Positions 1 to 7,742 of a DNA stretch of 64,000 nt are shown piece by piece. Numbering within the stretch: position 1 is the stretch's first letter; the number at the start of each line of letters is the position of its first letter. The notes below the pieces were generated by a model. It worked only from the letters and a program-made list of their open reading frames with translations. It was not told the DNA's origin and ran no database searches. The stretch covers positions 372,001 to 436,000 of the forward strand of contig NZ_WEGI01000002.1 in the NCBI RefSeq assembly GCF_009604425.1. Reading direction: 5' to 3'. The position numbers and the translations under genes were made by a program. This DNA is from Nocardia aurantia (GTDB lineage: Bacteria; Actinomycetota; Actinomycetes; Mycobacteriales; Mycobacteriaceae).

Positions 1-669
1 GTGGTCGGCGATCTGCACGGCATCACCGTCCTGCTGGGTATCGCGTCGATCGCGGCCCTGGTGTGGCAGCAGGTGCGCGTGCGCGGCCGGCGGCGCTCCT
101 ACGGCCTGCCCGCCGGGCCGCGTTCGCTGTTCGTCGCGAAGATGGTCGCGCTCGGCGTGGTGATCGGCGCGTTCGCCTATGTTCTGGCCTCCTACAACGG
201 AATTCCGATCATCGGCCTGATCCTGGTGGTGCTGATCCTGGCGTACTCGTTCGTGATGAACCGCACGGTGATCGGCCGCCGCATCTACGCGGTGGGCGGC
301 AACGAGAAGGCCGCGCAACTGTCCGGCGTCAACACCCGTGGCAACACCTTCTGGGTGTTCGTGAACATGGGCGTGCTCGCGGCGCTGGCGGGCATCATCT
401 TCGCCGCCCGGCTCGGCGACGCCACCCCGAAGGCCGGGCAGAACTTCGAATTGGACGCCATCGCAGCGGCTTTCGTCGGCGGCGCGTCCGCCGGCGGCGG
501 CATCGGCACGGTGGTCGGCGCGATCGTCGGCGCCCTGGTGATGGGCGTGATGAACAACGGCATGTCCATGCTCGGCGTCGGCAGCGACTGGCAACAGGTG
601 ATCAAGGGCCTGGTTCTGCTGGCGGCGGTCGCCTTCGACGTCTACAACAAGAAGCGCGCGGCATCCTGA
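1..669 (+). CDS. Sugar ABC transporter permease (xylose/multiple-sugar type), 3' part
   Basis: C-terminal 222 residues of an inner-membrane permease of the carbohydrate CUT2 class (XylH/MmsB type); full members are about 400 residues, so the true start lies upstream of the window and the GTG at position 1 is not a real start. Visible are several hydrophobic segments and the family motif GRRIYAVGGN near residue 96, which is followed in this family by the AARLSG-like segment seen here as AAQLSGV, and the late ELDAIAAAFVGG motif. It would form the membrane channel for a sugar together with an ATPase and a binding protein encoded before the window. A hairpin follows its stop. It is separate from the ytfQRT-like operon further on, because the lacI gene of that operon points toward it. 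Confidence 0.85.
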   Translation: MVGDLHGITVLLGIASIAALVWQQVRVRGRRRSYGLPAGPRSLFVAKMVALGVVIGAFAYVLASYNGIPIIGLILVVLILAYSFVMNRTVIGRRIYAVGGNEKAAQLSGVNTRGNTFWVFVNMGVLAALAGIIFAARLGDATPKAGQNFELDAIAAAFVGGASAGGGIGTVVGAIVGALVMGVMNNGMSMLGVGSDWQQVIKGLVLLAAVAFDVYNKKRAAS

Positions 670-671
670 GC

Positions 672-702
672 GCTACGGCCGCCCCGCGCTCGCGGCCGTA
701 GC
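672..702 (+). terminator. Hairpin terminator after sugar permease
   Basis: A perfect 11-bp inverted repeat (arms 672-682 and 692-702, 9-nt loop) starts 3 nt after the permease stop. No T-tract follows, which is common for terminators in high-GC actinobacteria. It lies between convergent genes (permease and lacI) and may act on both strands. Confidence 0.65.
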
Positions 703-913
703 ACTCCTGGTGCCCGCCCGCCGGTCCCGCTCCCGCCGCCGCGCCGCGGTGGGGCGGCCCGTGCCGGGCCCGGCTCAGCACAACCTGTTTCGCACGCAGG
801 CCGTCACGACCGCCGAGCGTCGCACCCGGCGGGACGACACCTGGTCGCCGAAGCCTGTGCGCCGCGCGGCGTTCGACGGCACCGTGCGCCGGACATATGC
901 GCTGCGCCACAAC

Positions 914-1963
914 CTATTTCGGCGCACCCGAGCTGTCCCGCACCACCAGCGTCGGCAGCACCGCGGGCGGGTCCGGGATCTCCCCGTCGTACTCCAGCAG
1001 TTGCAGCAGCAGTTGCATGCTGCGGCGGCCGACCTCGTCGAAATCCTGCCGCACCGTGGTCAGCGGCGGCGACAGATAGGCCGCCTCGGGGATGTCGTCG
1101 AAGCCGACCACCGACACGTCGTCCGGCACCCGGATGCCGCGCTCGGTGAAGGCCCGCAGCAGCCCCAGCGCCATCTGGTCGTTGCCCGCGAACACCGCCG
1201 TCACCCCCGGTTGCCCGGCCAGCACGAGCCCCGCCTCGTACCCGGACCGCGCACTCCAGTCCCCGCTGATCATCGGCGGAATCCTGGCCCCGGCGGCCTC
1301 CAGCGTGCGCCGATACCCGTCGACGCGATCCCGCGCCTCCAGCCACCCGTTGGGACCCGACACGTGCCACACCGTCTCGTGCCCGAGGGCGAGCAGATGC
1401 TCCACGGCCAGCCGGCTGCCCTCGTGCTGATCCATCGAGGCCGCGGGCAGGCCCGCGTCGTGCCCGGCCTGCACCGCGACCGCCACCAGCCGCGCGGGCA
1501 GATTGTGCAGCGCGGCCGCCGCCGCCAGTTGCGGCGCCAGGATGATCACCCCGTCGACGCCCTGGTCGGCGAGCGTGTTCACCGCGTCCAGCACCCCGTG
1601 CCGGTCGACCCGTTCCAGCGTGACGATGCTGACCCCGTGCCCCGCCGCCCGCGCCGCCCGCTCGATGCCGAGCATCATCGACGCCGGCCCGTACAGGATG
1701 GTGTCGAAGGTGACCACACCCAGCACCTTCGAGCGGCGGCTGACCAGCCCCCGCGCCATCGCGTTCGGCCGGTAGCCGAGCTCCTCCACCGCGCGCAGCA
1801 CCCGGTCGCGGGTCTCCTGCCGCACCTGCGGGCTCCCGTTGAGCACCCGCGACACCGTCTGATGCGACACCCCGGCCAGCTTGGCCACATCGGTCATCAC
1901 CGCGGGCCGCACCCCCGCCACCTTCGCCACTTTCACCGGGGCATGCCTGTCCCTGTCTCTCAC
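914..1963 (-). CDS. LacI-family transcriptional regulator of the ytfQRT-like sugar operon
   Basis: 349-residue repressor. Residues about 22-70 form the LacI helix-turn-helix (TDVAKLAGVSHQTVSRVLNG) with the hinge region YRPNAMARGL; the rest is the periplasmic-binding-protein-like effector domain, including the conserved late segment VSVVGFDDIPEA. The gene is divergent from the sugar-binding-protein gene at 2207, and the intergenic region holds two copies of a LacI-type half-palindrome, one on each side, so self-control and control of the sugar operon are both likely. The GTG at 1963 is preferred because a purine-rich AGGCGGAG lies upstream; an ATG at 1897 would start directly at the HTH and is the alternative. 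The effector is probably the sugar carried by the neighbouring transporter. Confidence 0.9.
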   Translation of the reverse strand: MRDRDRHAPVKVAKVAGVRPAVMTDVAKLAGVSHQTVSRVLNGSPQVRQETRDRVLRAVEELGYRPNAMARGLVSRRSKVLGVVTFDTILYGPASMMLGIERAARAAGHGVSIVTLERVDRHGVLDAVNTLADQGVDGVIILAPQLAAAAALHNLPARLVAVAVQAGHDAGLPAASMDQHEGSRLAVEHLLALGHETVWHVSGPNGWLEARDRVDGYRRTLEAAGARIPPMISGDWSARSGYEAGLVLAGQPGVTAVFAGNDQMALGLLRAFTERGIRVPDDVSVVGFDDIPEAAYLSPPLTTVRQDFDEVGRRSMQLLLQLLEYDGEIPDPPAVLPTLVVRDSSGAPK

Positions 1964-2024
1964 AACTCCGCCTTTCCACGAGTCGTGGAGTTCCGTTGTC
2001 CCGACCCCGATCCCGACGATTCAG

Positions 2025-2036
2025 GTTAGCGCTCAC
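2025..2036 (-). promoter_or_regulatory. LacI-type operator, copy near lacI
   Basis: GTTAGCGCTCAC, the exact reverse complement of the 12-mer at 2148-2159. The AGCGCT core is typical of LacI-family operators. It lies about 60 nt upstream of the lacI start, so autoregulation is inferred. Confidence 0.65.
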
Positions 2037-2133
2037 TTCGCCGGGCGCCACGGCGCGCCCGGTCGCGGCGAATTGCCATGAGCGTCAACCGATGCCCGCA
2101 TATTACCGACGGTGGCCGGTTTCTCTCATACCC

Positions 2134-2161
2134 TTGACGAGAAGAATGTGAGCGCTAACAC
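2134..2161 (+). promoter_or_regulatory. Promoter and LacI-type operator of the ytfQ-like operon
   Basis: A -35-like TTGACG at 2134-2139 and a -10-like TAACAC at 2156-2161 are separated by 16 nt. The operator GTGAGCGCTAAC (2148-2159) sits in the spacer and overlaps the -10, so repressor binding would block RNA polymerase. The same 12-mer occurs inverted at 2025-2036; the two copies lie 123 bp apart, which would allow looping. Confidence 0.6.
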
Positions 2162-2206
2162 TATCAGACAAAACTCCCATCCCGATTCACTGCAAGGGAA
2201 CCCACC

Positions 2207-3172
2207 GTGATGAAGAGGCTTGTCACCGCAGCCAGTGTCCTCACCCTCGCCACCGCCGCCCTCGCCGGGTGCGGCTCGTCCGGGAGCGGCAACGACCGGC
2301 CGACCCTGGGCTTCTCCCAGGTCGGCGCCGAGAGCGGCTGGCGCACCGCGAACACCCGGTCCATCCAGGAGTCCGCCAAGACCGCCGGTATCAACCTGAA
2401 ATTCGCTGACGCACAACAGAAGCAGGAGAACCAGATCAAGGCGATCCGCACGTTCATCCAGCAGCACGTGGACGTGATCGCGTTCTCGCCGGTCGTCGAA
2501 TCGGGTTGGGACACCGTGCTGAAGGAGGCCAAGGACGCCAAGATCCCGGTGCTGCTGACCGATCGCGCGGTCGACTCGAAGGACACCTCGCTGTACGAGA
2601 CCTTCCTCGGATCCGACTTCGTCACCGAGGGCCACAAGGCCGGGCAGTGGGTTGCCGATCAGTACAAGGGCTCGAATGAGACCGTTAACATCGCGGTCCT
2701 GGAGGGCACCACCGGTTCCGCGCCGGCCATCGATCGCAAGAAGGGCTTCGCCGACATCATCGGCACCGACCCCAAGTTCAAGATCGTCGCCTCGCAGGAC
2801 GGTGATTTCACCCGCGCCAAGGGCAAGGAGGTCATGCAGGCCTACCTCGCCTCGAAGCAGAGGATCGACGTGCTGTTCGCGCACAACGACGACATGGCGC
2901 TCGGCGCCATCCAGGCCATCGAGGAGGCCGGTCTGAAGCCGGGCAAGGACATCAAGATCCTGTCCATCGACGGTGTGCACGACGCGCTGCAGGCCGAGGT
3001 CGACGGCAAGGAGAACTACGTCGTCGAGTGCAATCCGCTGCTCGGACCGCAACTGATGGATCTGGTCGGGAAGGTGAAGGCGGGTCAGCCGATCGAGAAG
3101 CGGATCGTCACCGAGGAGACCACTTTCACCCCGGAGCAGGCGAAGGCCGCCCTCCCCGACCGGAAGTACTGA
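2207..3172 (+). CDS. ytfQ: Sugar-binding lipoprotein, YtfQ (galactofuranose-binding) type
   Basis: Extracytoplasmic substrate-binding protein of a CUT2 sugar ABC transporter. The N-terminus is a lipoprotein signal peptide with lipobox LAGC (Cys at about residue 22). The mature part resembles E. coli YtfQ through its length: GFSQVGAESGWR, ADAQQKQENQIKA, SPVVESGWD, GDFTRAKGKEVM and AHNDDMALGAIQA are the same blocks in the same order. E. coli YtfQ binds galactofuranose; the exact sugar here is inferred. GTG 2207 and ATG 2210 are both possible starts; AAGGGAA at 2194-2200 serves either. It is first in a four-gene operon and lies 6 nt before the ATPase gene. Confidence 0.9.
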   Translation: MMKRLVTAASVLTLATAALAGCGSSGSGNDRPTLGFSQVGAESGWRTANTRSIQESAKTAGINLKFADAQQKQENQIKAIRTFIQQHVDVIAFSPVVESGWDTVLKEAKDAKIPVLLTDRAVDSKDTSLYETFLGSDFVTEGHKAGQWVADQYKGSNETVNIAVLEGTTGSAPAIDRKKGFADIIGTDPKFKIVASQDGDFTRAKGKEVMQAYLASKQRIDVLFAHNDDMALGAIQAIEEAGLKPGKDIKILSIDGVHDALQAEVDGKENYVVECNPLLGPQLMDLVGKVKAGQPIEKRIVTEETTFTPEQAKAALPDRKY

Positions 3173-3178
3173 TCCCGC

Positions 3179-4726
3179 ATGGACGACGCGACCACATCGG
3201 CGGCCGATCCGGCCCCCCTGGTGCGAATGACCGGCATCGGCAAGCGTTTCGCGGGCGTGGCCGCGTTGTCCGGCGTCGATCTGCGCCTGTTCCCCGGCGA
3301 GATACACGCCCTCGTCGGGGAGAACGGCGCCGGCAAGTCGACGCTGATCAAGGTGCTCACCGGCCTCCACACCGCCGACACCGGCGCCATCGTGCTCGAC
3401 GGTGCGCCGGTGCGGTTCTCCGGCCCGCAGCAGGCGCAGCGGGCCGGGGTGAGCACCGTCTACCAGGAGGTGAACCTCTGCCCCAATCTCTCGGTGGCGG
3501 AGAACATCTACATCGGCCGCGAACCGCGCCGGGGCCGGCTCATCCGGTTCCGCGCGATGCGCCGGGCGGCGGCCGGACTCGTGGCCCGGCTACACCTCGA
3601 CATCGACGTGACCGCCCCGCTCGGCTCGTATTCGCCGGCGATCCAGCAACTCATCGCCATCGTCCGCGCCGTCGACCTCGACGCCCGGGTGCTGGTGCTC
3701 GACGAGCCCACCTCCTCACTGGATTCCGGCGAGGTGGCGCAGCTGTTCACGCTGATGCGGCGGCTGGCCGCGGACGGGGTGGCGATCCTGTTCGTCACCC
3801 ACTTCCTCGACCAGATCTTCGCGATCTGCGACCGGGCCACGGTGCTGCGCAACGGAACTCGCGTCGGCGAGTATCCGGTCGCGGAGCTGACCCACAAGGA
3901 TCTGGTCGCCGCGATGCTCGGCACCGCGCTGCGCGCCCTCGACGAGATCGAGCGCGAACATCCCGAACCGGCCGCCGAAACCCGCGACACCCCGCTGCTG
4001 CGGGCCGAGAACCTCGGCGGCCGCGGCAATTCCGTCGCTCCCTTCGATCTCACCGTGCACGAGGGTGAGGTGGTCGGGCTGGCCGGACTGCTCGGCTCCG
4101 GCCGTACCGAGGTGGCGCGGCTGTTGTTCGGCGCCGACCGGCCGGCCTCCGGCAGCATCACCATGGCGGGCACGCCGATGCCGCTGCGGTCGCCGCGCGC
4201 GGCCATCGCGCAGCGCATCGCGTTCTGCCCGGAGGACCGCAAGACCCAGGGCCTGGTGCTGGATCTGTCGGTGCGGGAGAACATCCTGCTCGCCGCGCAG
4301 GCCGCCCGCGGCTGGTCCCGGCCGATCCCGGCCCGGCAGCGCACCGAACTGGTCCTGGAATACATTGCGGCGCTACGGATCACACCGCCGGATCCGGACA
4401 TCGCGGTGAAGTTCCTGTCCGGCGGCAATCAGCAGAAGGTGCTGCTCGCCCGCTGGCTGGTGACCAGGCCGCGGCTGCTGATCCTGGACGAGCCCACCCG
4501 CGGCATCGATATCGGCGCCAAGGCCGAGATCCAGCGCCTGGTCATGTCGCTGTCCGCGGACGGGATGGCGGTGCTGTTCATCTCCGCGGAACTGGAAGAG
4601 GTGCTGCGACTTTCGCACAAGGTCGAGGTGCTGCGTGACCGCCGCCTGGTCGCCGAGCTGCCCAACGACGCCACCCTCACCCTGGACCGGCTGATGGAAA
4701 CCATTGCGAGCGGGACGGTCTCATGA
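3179..4726 (+). CDS. ytfR: Sugar ABC transporter ATP-binding protein, YtfR type
   Basis: 515-residue cytoplasmic ATPase with two tandem ABC domains, as is usual for CUT2 transporters. Domain 1 has Walker A GENGAGKST (47-55) and Walker B VLVLDEPTS. Its signature motif is degenerate (YSPAIQQ). Domain 2 (from about residue 275) has a degenerate Walker A, GLLGSGRTE, but an intact signature LSGGNQQKV and Walker B LLILDEPTRGID. This mix of one active and one degenerate site is normal for the family. It powers import by the two permeases that follow. Its stop overlaps the next start by ATGA, which suggests translational coupling. Confidence 0.92.
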   Translation: MDDATTSAADPAPLVRMTGIGKRFAGVAALSGVDLRLFPGEIHALVGENGAGKSTLIKVLTGLHTADTGAIVLDGAPVRFSGPQQAQRAGVSTVYQEVNLCPNLSVAENIYIGREPRRGRLIRFRAMRRAAAGLVARLHLDIDVTAPLGSYSPAIQQLIAIVRAVDLDARVLVLDEPTSSLDSGEVAQLFTLMRRLAADGVAILFVTHFLDQIFAICDRATVLRNGTRVGEYPVAELTHKDLVAAMLGTALRALDEIEREHPEPAAETRDTPLLRAENLGGRGNSVAPFDLTVHEGEVVGLAGLLGSGRTEVARLLFGADRPASGSITMAGTPMPLRSPRAAIAQRIAFCPEDRKTQGLVLDLSVRENILLAAQAARGWSRPIPARQRTELVLEYIAALRITPPDPDIAVKFLSGGNQQKVLLARWLVTRPRLLILDEPTRGIDIGAKAEIQRLVMSLSADGMAVLFISAELEEVLRLSHKVEVLRDRRLVAELPNDATLTLDRLMETIASGTVS

Positions 4727-5760
4727 AGATCCTGACGAACATCCTGCGGCACCGGCTGCTCTGGCCGGCCGCCGCCCTGGTGGCGCTGCTGGCGATCGAC
4801 GCCGCCCGCACTCCCGGATTCCTGTCGGTGCGCATCCAGGACGGCCACCTGTACGGCAGCCCGATCGACATCCTGCGCTACGGCGCACCACTGGTGCTGA
4901 TCTCGCTGGGCATGACCCTGGTGATCGCGACCCGAGGCATCGATCTGTCGGTGGGCGCGGTGGTGGCGATCGCGGGCGCGCTGGCCTGTGTGCACATCGC
5001 GCACGGCGCCGACCAGTCCTCGGTCGGCGCGGTCCTGGTGGCCGTCGTGCTGGTGCTCGCGGTCGCCGTGGGGCTCGGCCTGTGGAACGGAATGCTGGTG
5101 GCCCGCTTCGGTGTTCAGCCGATCATCGCCACCCTCATTTTGATGGTGGCCGGCCGCGGCATCGCACAGCTGGTCACGCAGGGCCAGATCGTGACCGTGC
5201 ACAGCCCGCCGTACAAGGTGATCGGCGGCGGCTACCTCGCGACGATCCCGGTGCCGGTCCTGATCACCGCCGGCGTGCTGGTGCTGCTGGCGATCCTGTT
5301 GCGCCGCACGGCCCTCGGCATGCTGCTGGAGTCGGTGGGCGGTAACGCCGAGGCGTCCCGCCTGGTCGGTGTGCGAGCCACCGGCCTGATCGTGGCCGTC
5401 TACGTGGTGTGCGCCTGCTGCGCGGCCGTCGCGGGCCTGATGACCAGCTCCAACGTCACCGCGGCCGACAGCAACAACGCCGGCCTGTGGATCGAACTGG
5501 ACGCCATCCTCGCCGTCGTCCTCGGCGGCACCTCGCTCACCGGCGGCCGATTCCACCTCGGCGGCACCATTCTCGGCGCCCTGGTGATCCAGACCCTGAC
5601 CACCACCATCTACACCATCGGCGTCCCCCCGCAGACCAGCCTGCTGTGGAAGGCGGTCGTGGTGATCGCCGTCTGCCTGATCCAGTCCCCCGCCTTCCGC
5701 GCCCGCATCCGGCCGCCCCGGCGCCGTCGCGCCCCGACCCCCGCGGAGGTTCCGGCATGA
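4723..5760 (+). CDS. ytfT: Sugar ABC transporter permease, YtfT type
   Basis: 345-residue inner-membrane permease with about eight to ten hydrophobic segments. It carries the CUT2 motif ISLGMTLVIATRGIDLSVG (residues about 60-80), then VGGNAEASRLVGV and ELDAILAVVLGGTSLTGG. The C-terminus is a basic cytoplasmic tail. It is one of two non-identical permeases in this operon, as in the E. coli ytfT-yjfF arrangement. It overlaps the ATPase gene upstream and the second permease gene downstream by 4 nt each. Confidence 0.92.
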   Translation: MKILTNILRHRLLWPAAALVALLAIDAARTPGFLSVRIQDGHLYGSPIDILRYGAPLVLISLGMTLVIATRGIDLSVGAVVAIAGALACVHIAHGADQSSVGAVLVAVVLVLAVAVGLGLWNGMLVARFGVQPIIATLILMVAGRGIAQLVTQGQIVTVHSPPYKVIGGGYLATIPVPVLITAGVLVLLAILLRRTALGMLLESVGGNAEASRLVGVRATGLIVAVYVVCACCAAVAGLMTSSNVTAADSNNAGLWIELDAILAVVLGGTSLTGGRFHLGGTILGALVIQTLTTTIYTIGVPPQTSLLWKAVVVIAVCLIQSPAFRARIRPPRRRRAPTPAEVPA

Positions 5761-7121
5761 ACGCCGCGAGCACCCCCTCACCCCGCACCGCTTCCGCGTC
5801 CACGGAGAACGCCGCAGCACCACCGAATCCGGACGCGACCGAGACGTACAACGTTGCCCCACAACCGGAATCGGACCACGCGACCCCCGCCGAATCAGGC
5901 GACGCCGCACCGGGACCGGACGCCGGCCACACCCCAGCCCGCGCCTACTCGGGCAGCGCTCCCCCGCAACCGGGACCGGAGCCCGATCACCCTGTCCCGC
6001 ATGGCGACTCGAACAGCATTGTCCCGCAACCGGTACAGGCGGACACCGCGATCGAGGAACTCCCTCGGCCGACAGACATCACCCTGCACTCGATGGCGCC
6101 ACCGGAGACCGGAGTCGTTGCACGACAGTCGAAGACCGGTGCCGCTTGGCGCTGGGCCCGCGCGGTACGCGGCAACCGGTACGTTCCGGTCCTCGCCACC
6201 GCCGTGCTGTTCGCGATCATGTACGCGGTCGGTGTGGCCCGCTACCCCGCCTTCGGCTACCCGCAGGTGTTCGTGAACCTGTTCATCGACAACGCTTTTC
6301 TGCTGGTACTCGCCGTCGGCATGACCTTCGTGATCCTCACCGGCGGCATCGATCTGTCGGTGGGAGCGGTGCTCGCGCTCACCACGGTGGTGTCGGCGTG
6401 GCTGGTCACCCAGCACGGCTGGCCCGCGGCGGTGGTGATGCCCTCGATGCTGGCCGGCGGCACGCTGTTCGGCGCCGGAATGGGCGCGGTGATCCAGTAT
6501 TTCGAGATCCAGCCGTTCATCGTGACGCTGGCGGGCATGTTCCTCGCCCGCGGCCTGGCATACGTGATCAGCACCGATTCGACCACCATCACCGACGGTA
6601 CGTATACCCGCTTGGCGCAGCAGCGCATTCACCTCGGCTCAGAGGTGTTCCTGTCGATCGGGATGCTCGTCGCACTGGCGGTGGTGGCCGTGGCGTTCGT
6701 GGTGCTGCACTACACCCGGCTGGGCCGCACGGTCTACGCGCTCGGCGGCAACGAGCAGTCGGCGCTGATGATGGGCCTGCCGGTGGCCCGCACCAAGGTG
6801 ACCGTGTACGCGATCAGCGGATTCTGCTCGGCGCTGGGCGGCATCCTGTTCACCCTCTACACGCTATCGGGCTGGAGCCTGCACGCGGTGGGCATGGAAC
6901 TGGACGCGATCGCGTCGGTGGTGATCGGCGGCACGCTGCTGACCGGCGGATCCGGCTTCGTGCTGGGCACCGTGCTCGGCGTGCTGACGCTGGGCGTGAT
7001 CCAGACCATCATCAGCTTCCAGGGCACGCTGAGCTCGTGGTGGACGCGGATCGTGATCGGCGCGCTGCTGCTGGTCTTCATCCTGTTGCAGCGGTTGCTG
7101 AGCGGTTCCCGGACCCGTTGA
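5757..7121 (+). CDS. yjfF: Sugar ABC transporter permease, YjfF type, with long disordered N-terminus
   Basis: Second permease, 454 residues. The membrane part begins near residue 140 and shows GMTFVILTGGIDLSVG, YALGGNEQSALMMGLPV and ELDAIASVVIGGTLLTGG. Family members such as E. coli YjfF are about 330 residues, so roughly 120-140 N-terminal residues are extra. That stretch is rich in Pro, Ala, Ser, Thr, Asp and Glu, has no hydrophobic segment and is probably disordered and cytoplasmic. The start ATG at 5757 overlaps the stop of the previous gene (ATGA); an open frame continues upstream inside ytfT but is a shadow. The extension keeps the high-GC third-position bias of coding sequence, so I take it as translated. 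Confidence 0.88.
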   Translation: MNAASTPSPRTASASTENAAAPPNPDATETYNVAPQPESDHATPAESGDAAPGPDAGHTPARAYSGSAPPQPGPEPDHPVPHGDSNSIVPQPVQADTAIEELPRPTDITLHSMAPPETGVVARQSKTGAAWRWARAVRGNRYVPVLATAVLFAIMYAVGVARYPAFGYPQVFVNLFIDNAFLLVLAVGMTFVILTGGIDLSVGAVLALTTVVSAWLVTQHGWPAAVVMPSMLAGGTLFGAGMGAVIQYFEIQPFIVTLAGMFLARGLAYVISTDSTTITDGTYTRLAQQRIHLGSEVFLSIGMLVALAVVAVAFVVLHYTRLGRTVYALGGNEQSALMMGLPVARTKVTVYAISGFCSALGGILFTLYTLSGWSLHAVGMELDAIASVVIGGTLLTGGSGFVLGTVLGVLTLGVIQTIISFQGTLSSWWTRIVIGALLLVFILLQRLLSGSRTR

Positions 7122-7170
7122 GACATCGCGCGCGGTCCCTGCCACCAGGAATCGCGACGAGGCCGGTCGG

Positions 7171-7176
7171 TATCCT
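7171..7176 (+). promoter_or_regulatory. -10 element for a leaderless Ddn-like mRNA
   Basis: TATCCT ends 7 nt before the ATG at 7184. No Shine-Dalgarno sequence is seen, so transcription probably starts at or next to the A of the start codon. Confidence 0.5.
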
Positions 7177-7183
7177 CTAGGCC

Positions 7184-7618
7184 ATGCCACTCGAAGGAGA
7201 GTACGAACCGAGCCCGACCGATTGGTCACGTGAACAGGTGGAGAAGTTCGAGGCCTCCGCCGGCGCCGAGGGCAACACCATGAAGGGTAAGCCGATCATC
7301 GTGCTGACCACGGTGGGCGCCAAGTCCGGCAAGCTGCGCAAGACCCCGTTGATGCGGGTCGAGCACGACGGCGAGTACGCGGTGGTCGCCTCGCTCGGCG
7401 GCGCGCCGAAGCACCCGGTCTGGTACCACAACATCAAGGCCGATCCGCACGTGGAGCTGCAGGACGGCGCCGTCCGCAAGGACTACACGGCGCACGAGGT
7501 CTCCGGCGAGGAGAAGGCGCTGTGGTGGGAACGCGCGGTCGAGGCGTGGCCCGACTACGCGGAGTACCAGAAGAAGACCGACCGGCAGATTCCGCTGTTC
7601 GTCCTCACCCCCCGCTGA
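7184..7618 (+). CDS. Nitroreductase/deazaflavin (F420)-dependent oxidoreductase family protein
   Basis: 144-residue protein of the Ddn/DUF385 split-barrel family, which in mycobacteria and relatives binds the deazaflavin F420 and reduces quinones or nitro compounds. Visible family blocks are [21 protein letters not shown] (about residues 39-59), [29 protein letters not shown] and the acidic-aromatic end [28 protein letters not shown]. The length fits the family. It is a single-gene unit with its own -10 element and a downstream hairpin. The physiological substrate cannot be told from sequence. Confidence 0.9.
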   Translation: MPLEGEYEPSPTDWSREQVEKFEASAGAEGNTMKGKPIIVLTTVGAKSGKLRKTPLMRVEHDGEYAVVASLGGAPKHPVWYHNIKADPHVELQDGAVRKDYTAHEVSGEEKALWWERAVEAWPDYAEYQKKTDRQIPLFVLTPR

Positions 7619-7631
7619 CGCGTCCGAGGAC

Positions 7632-7665
7632 TCCGCACACCGCCGGCGCACGCCCGGTGTGCGGA
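7632..7665 (+). terminator. Hairpin terminator after the Ddn-like gene
   Basis: Perfect 11-bp inverted repeat (7632-7642 with 7655-7665, 12-nt loop) 14 nt after the stop. No T-run follows. Confidence 0.65.
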
Positions 7666-7730
7666 TCCGGGCAATGGGTACGACCGGCGCCGATACCGTG
7701 GTCGGCCGCCGGCCCGAGTTCGCCTGCCGT

Positions 7731-7736
7731 TAGCAT
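7731..7736 (+). promoter_or_regulatory. -10 element for a leaderless ilvA mRNA
   Basis: TAGCAT ends 6 nt before the ilvA ATG at 7743, with no ribosome binding site. The mRNA is probably leaderless. No leader-peptide attenuator or T-box is seen. Confidence 0.5.
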
Positions 7737-7742
7737 GACGGG

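Noticed and set aside
710..2029. Long plus-strand open frame (about 440 codons) opposite lacI
   Set aside because: It is antisense to a clear LacI protein, has Arg/Pro/His-rich translation typical of shadow frames in high-GC DNA, and has no family motif.
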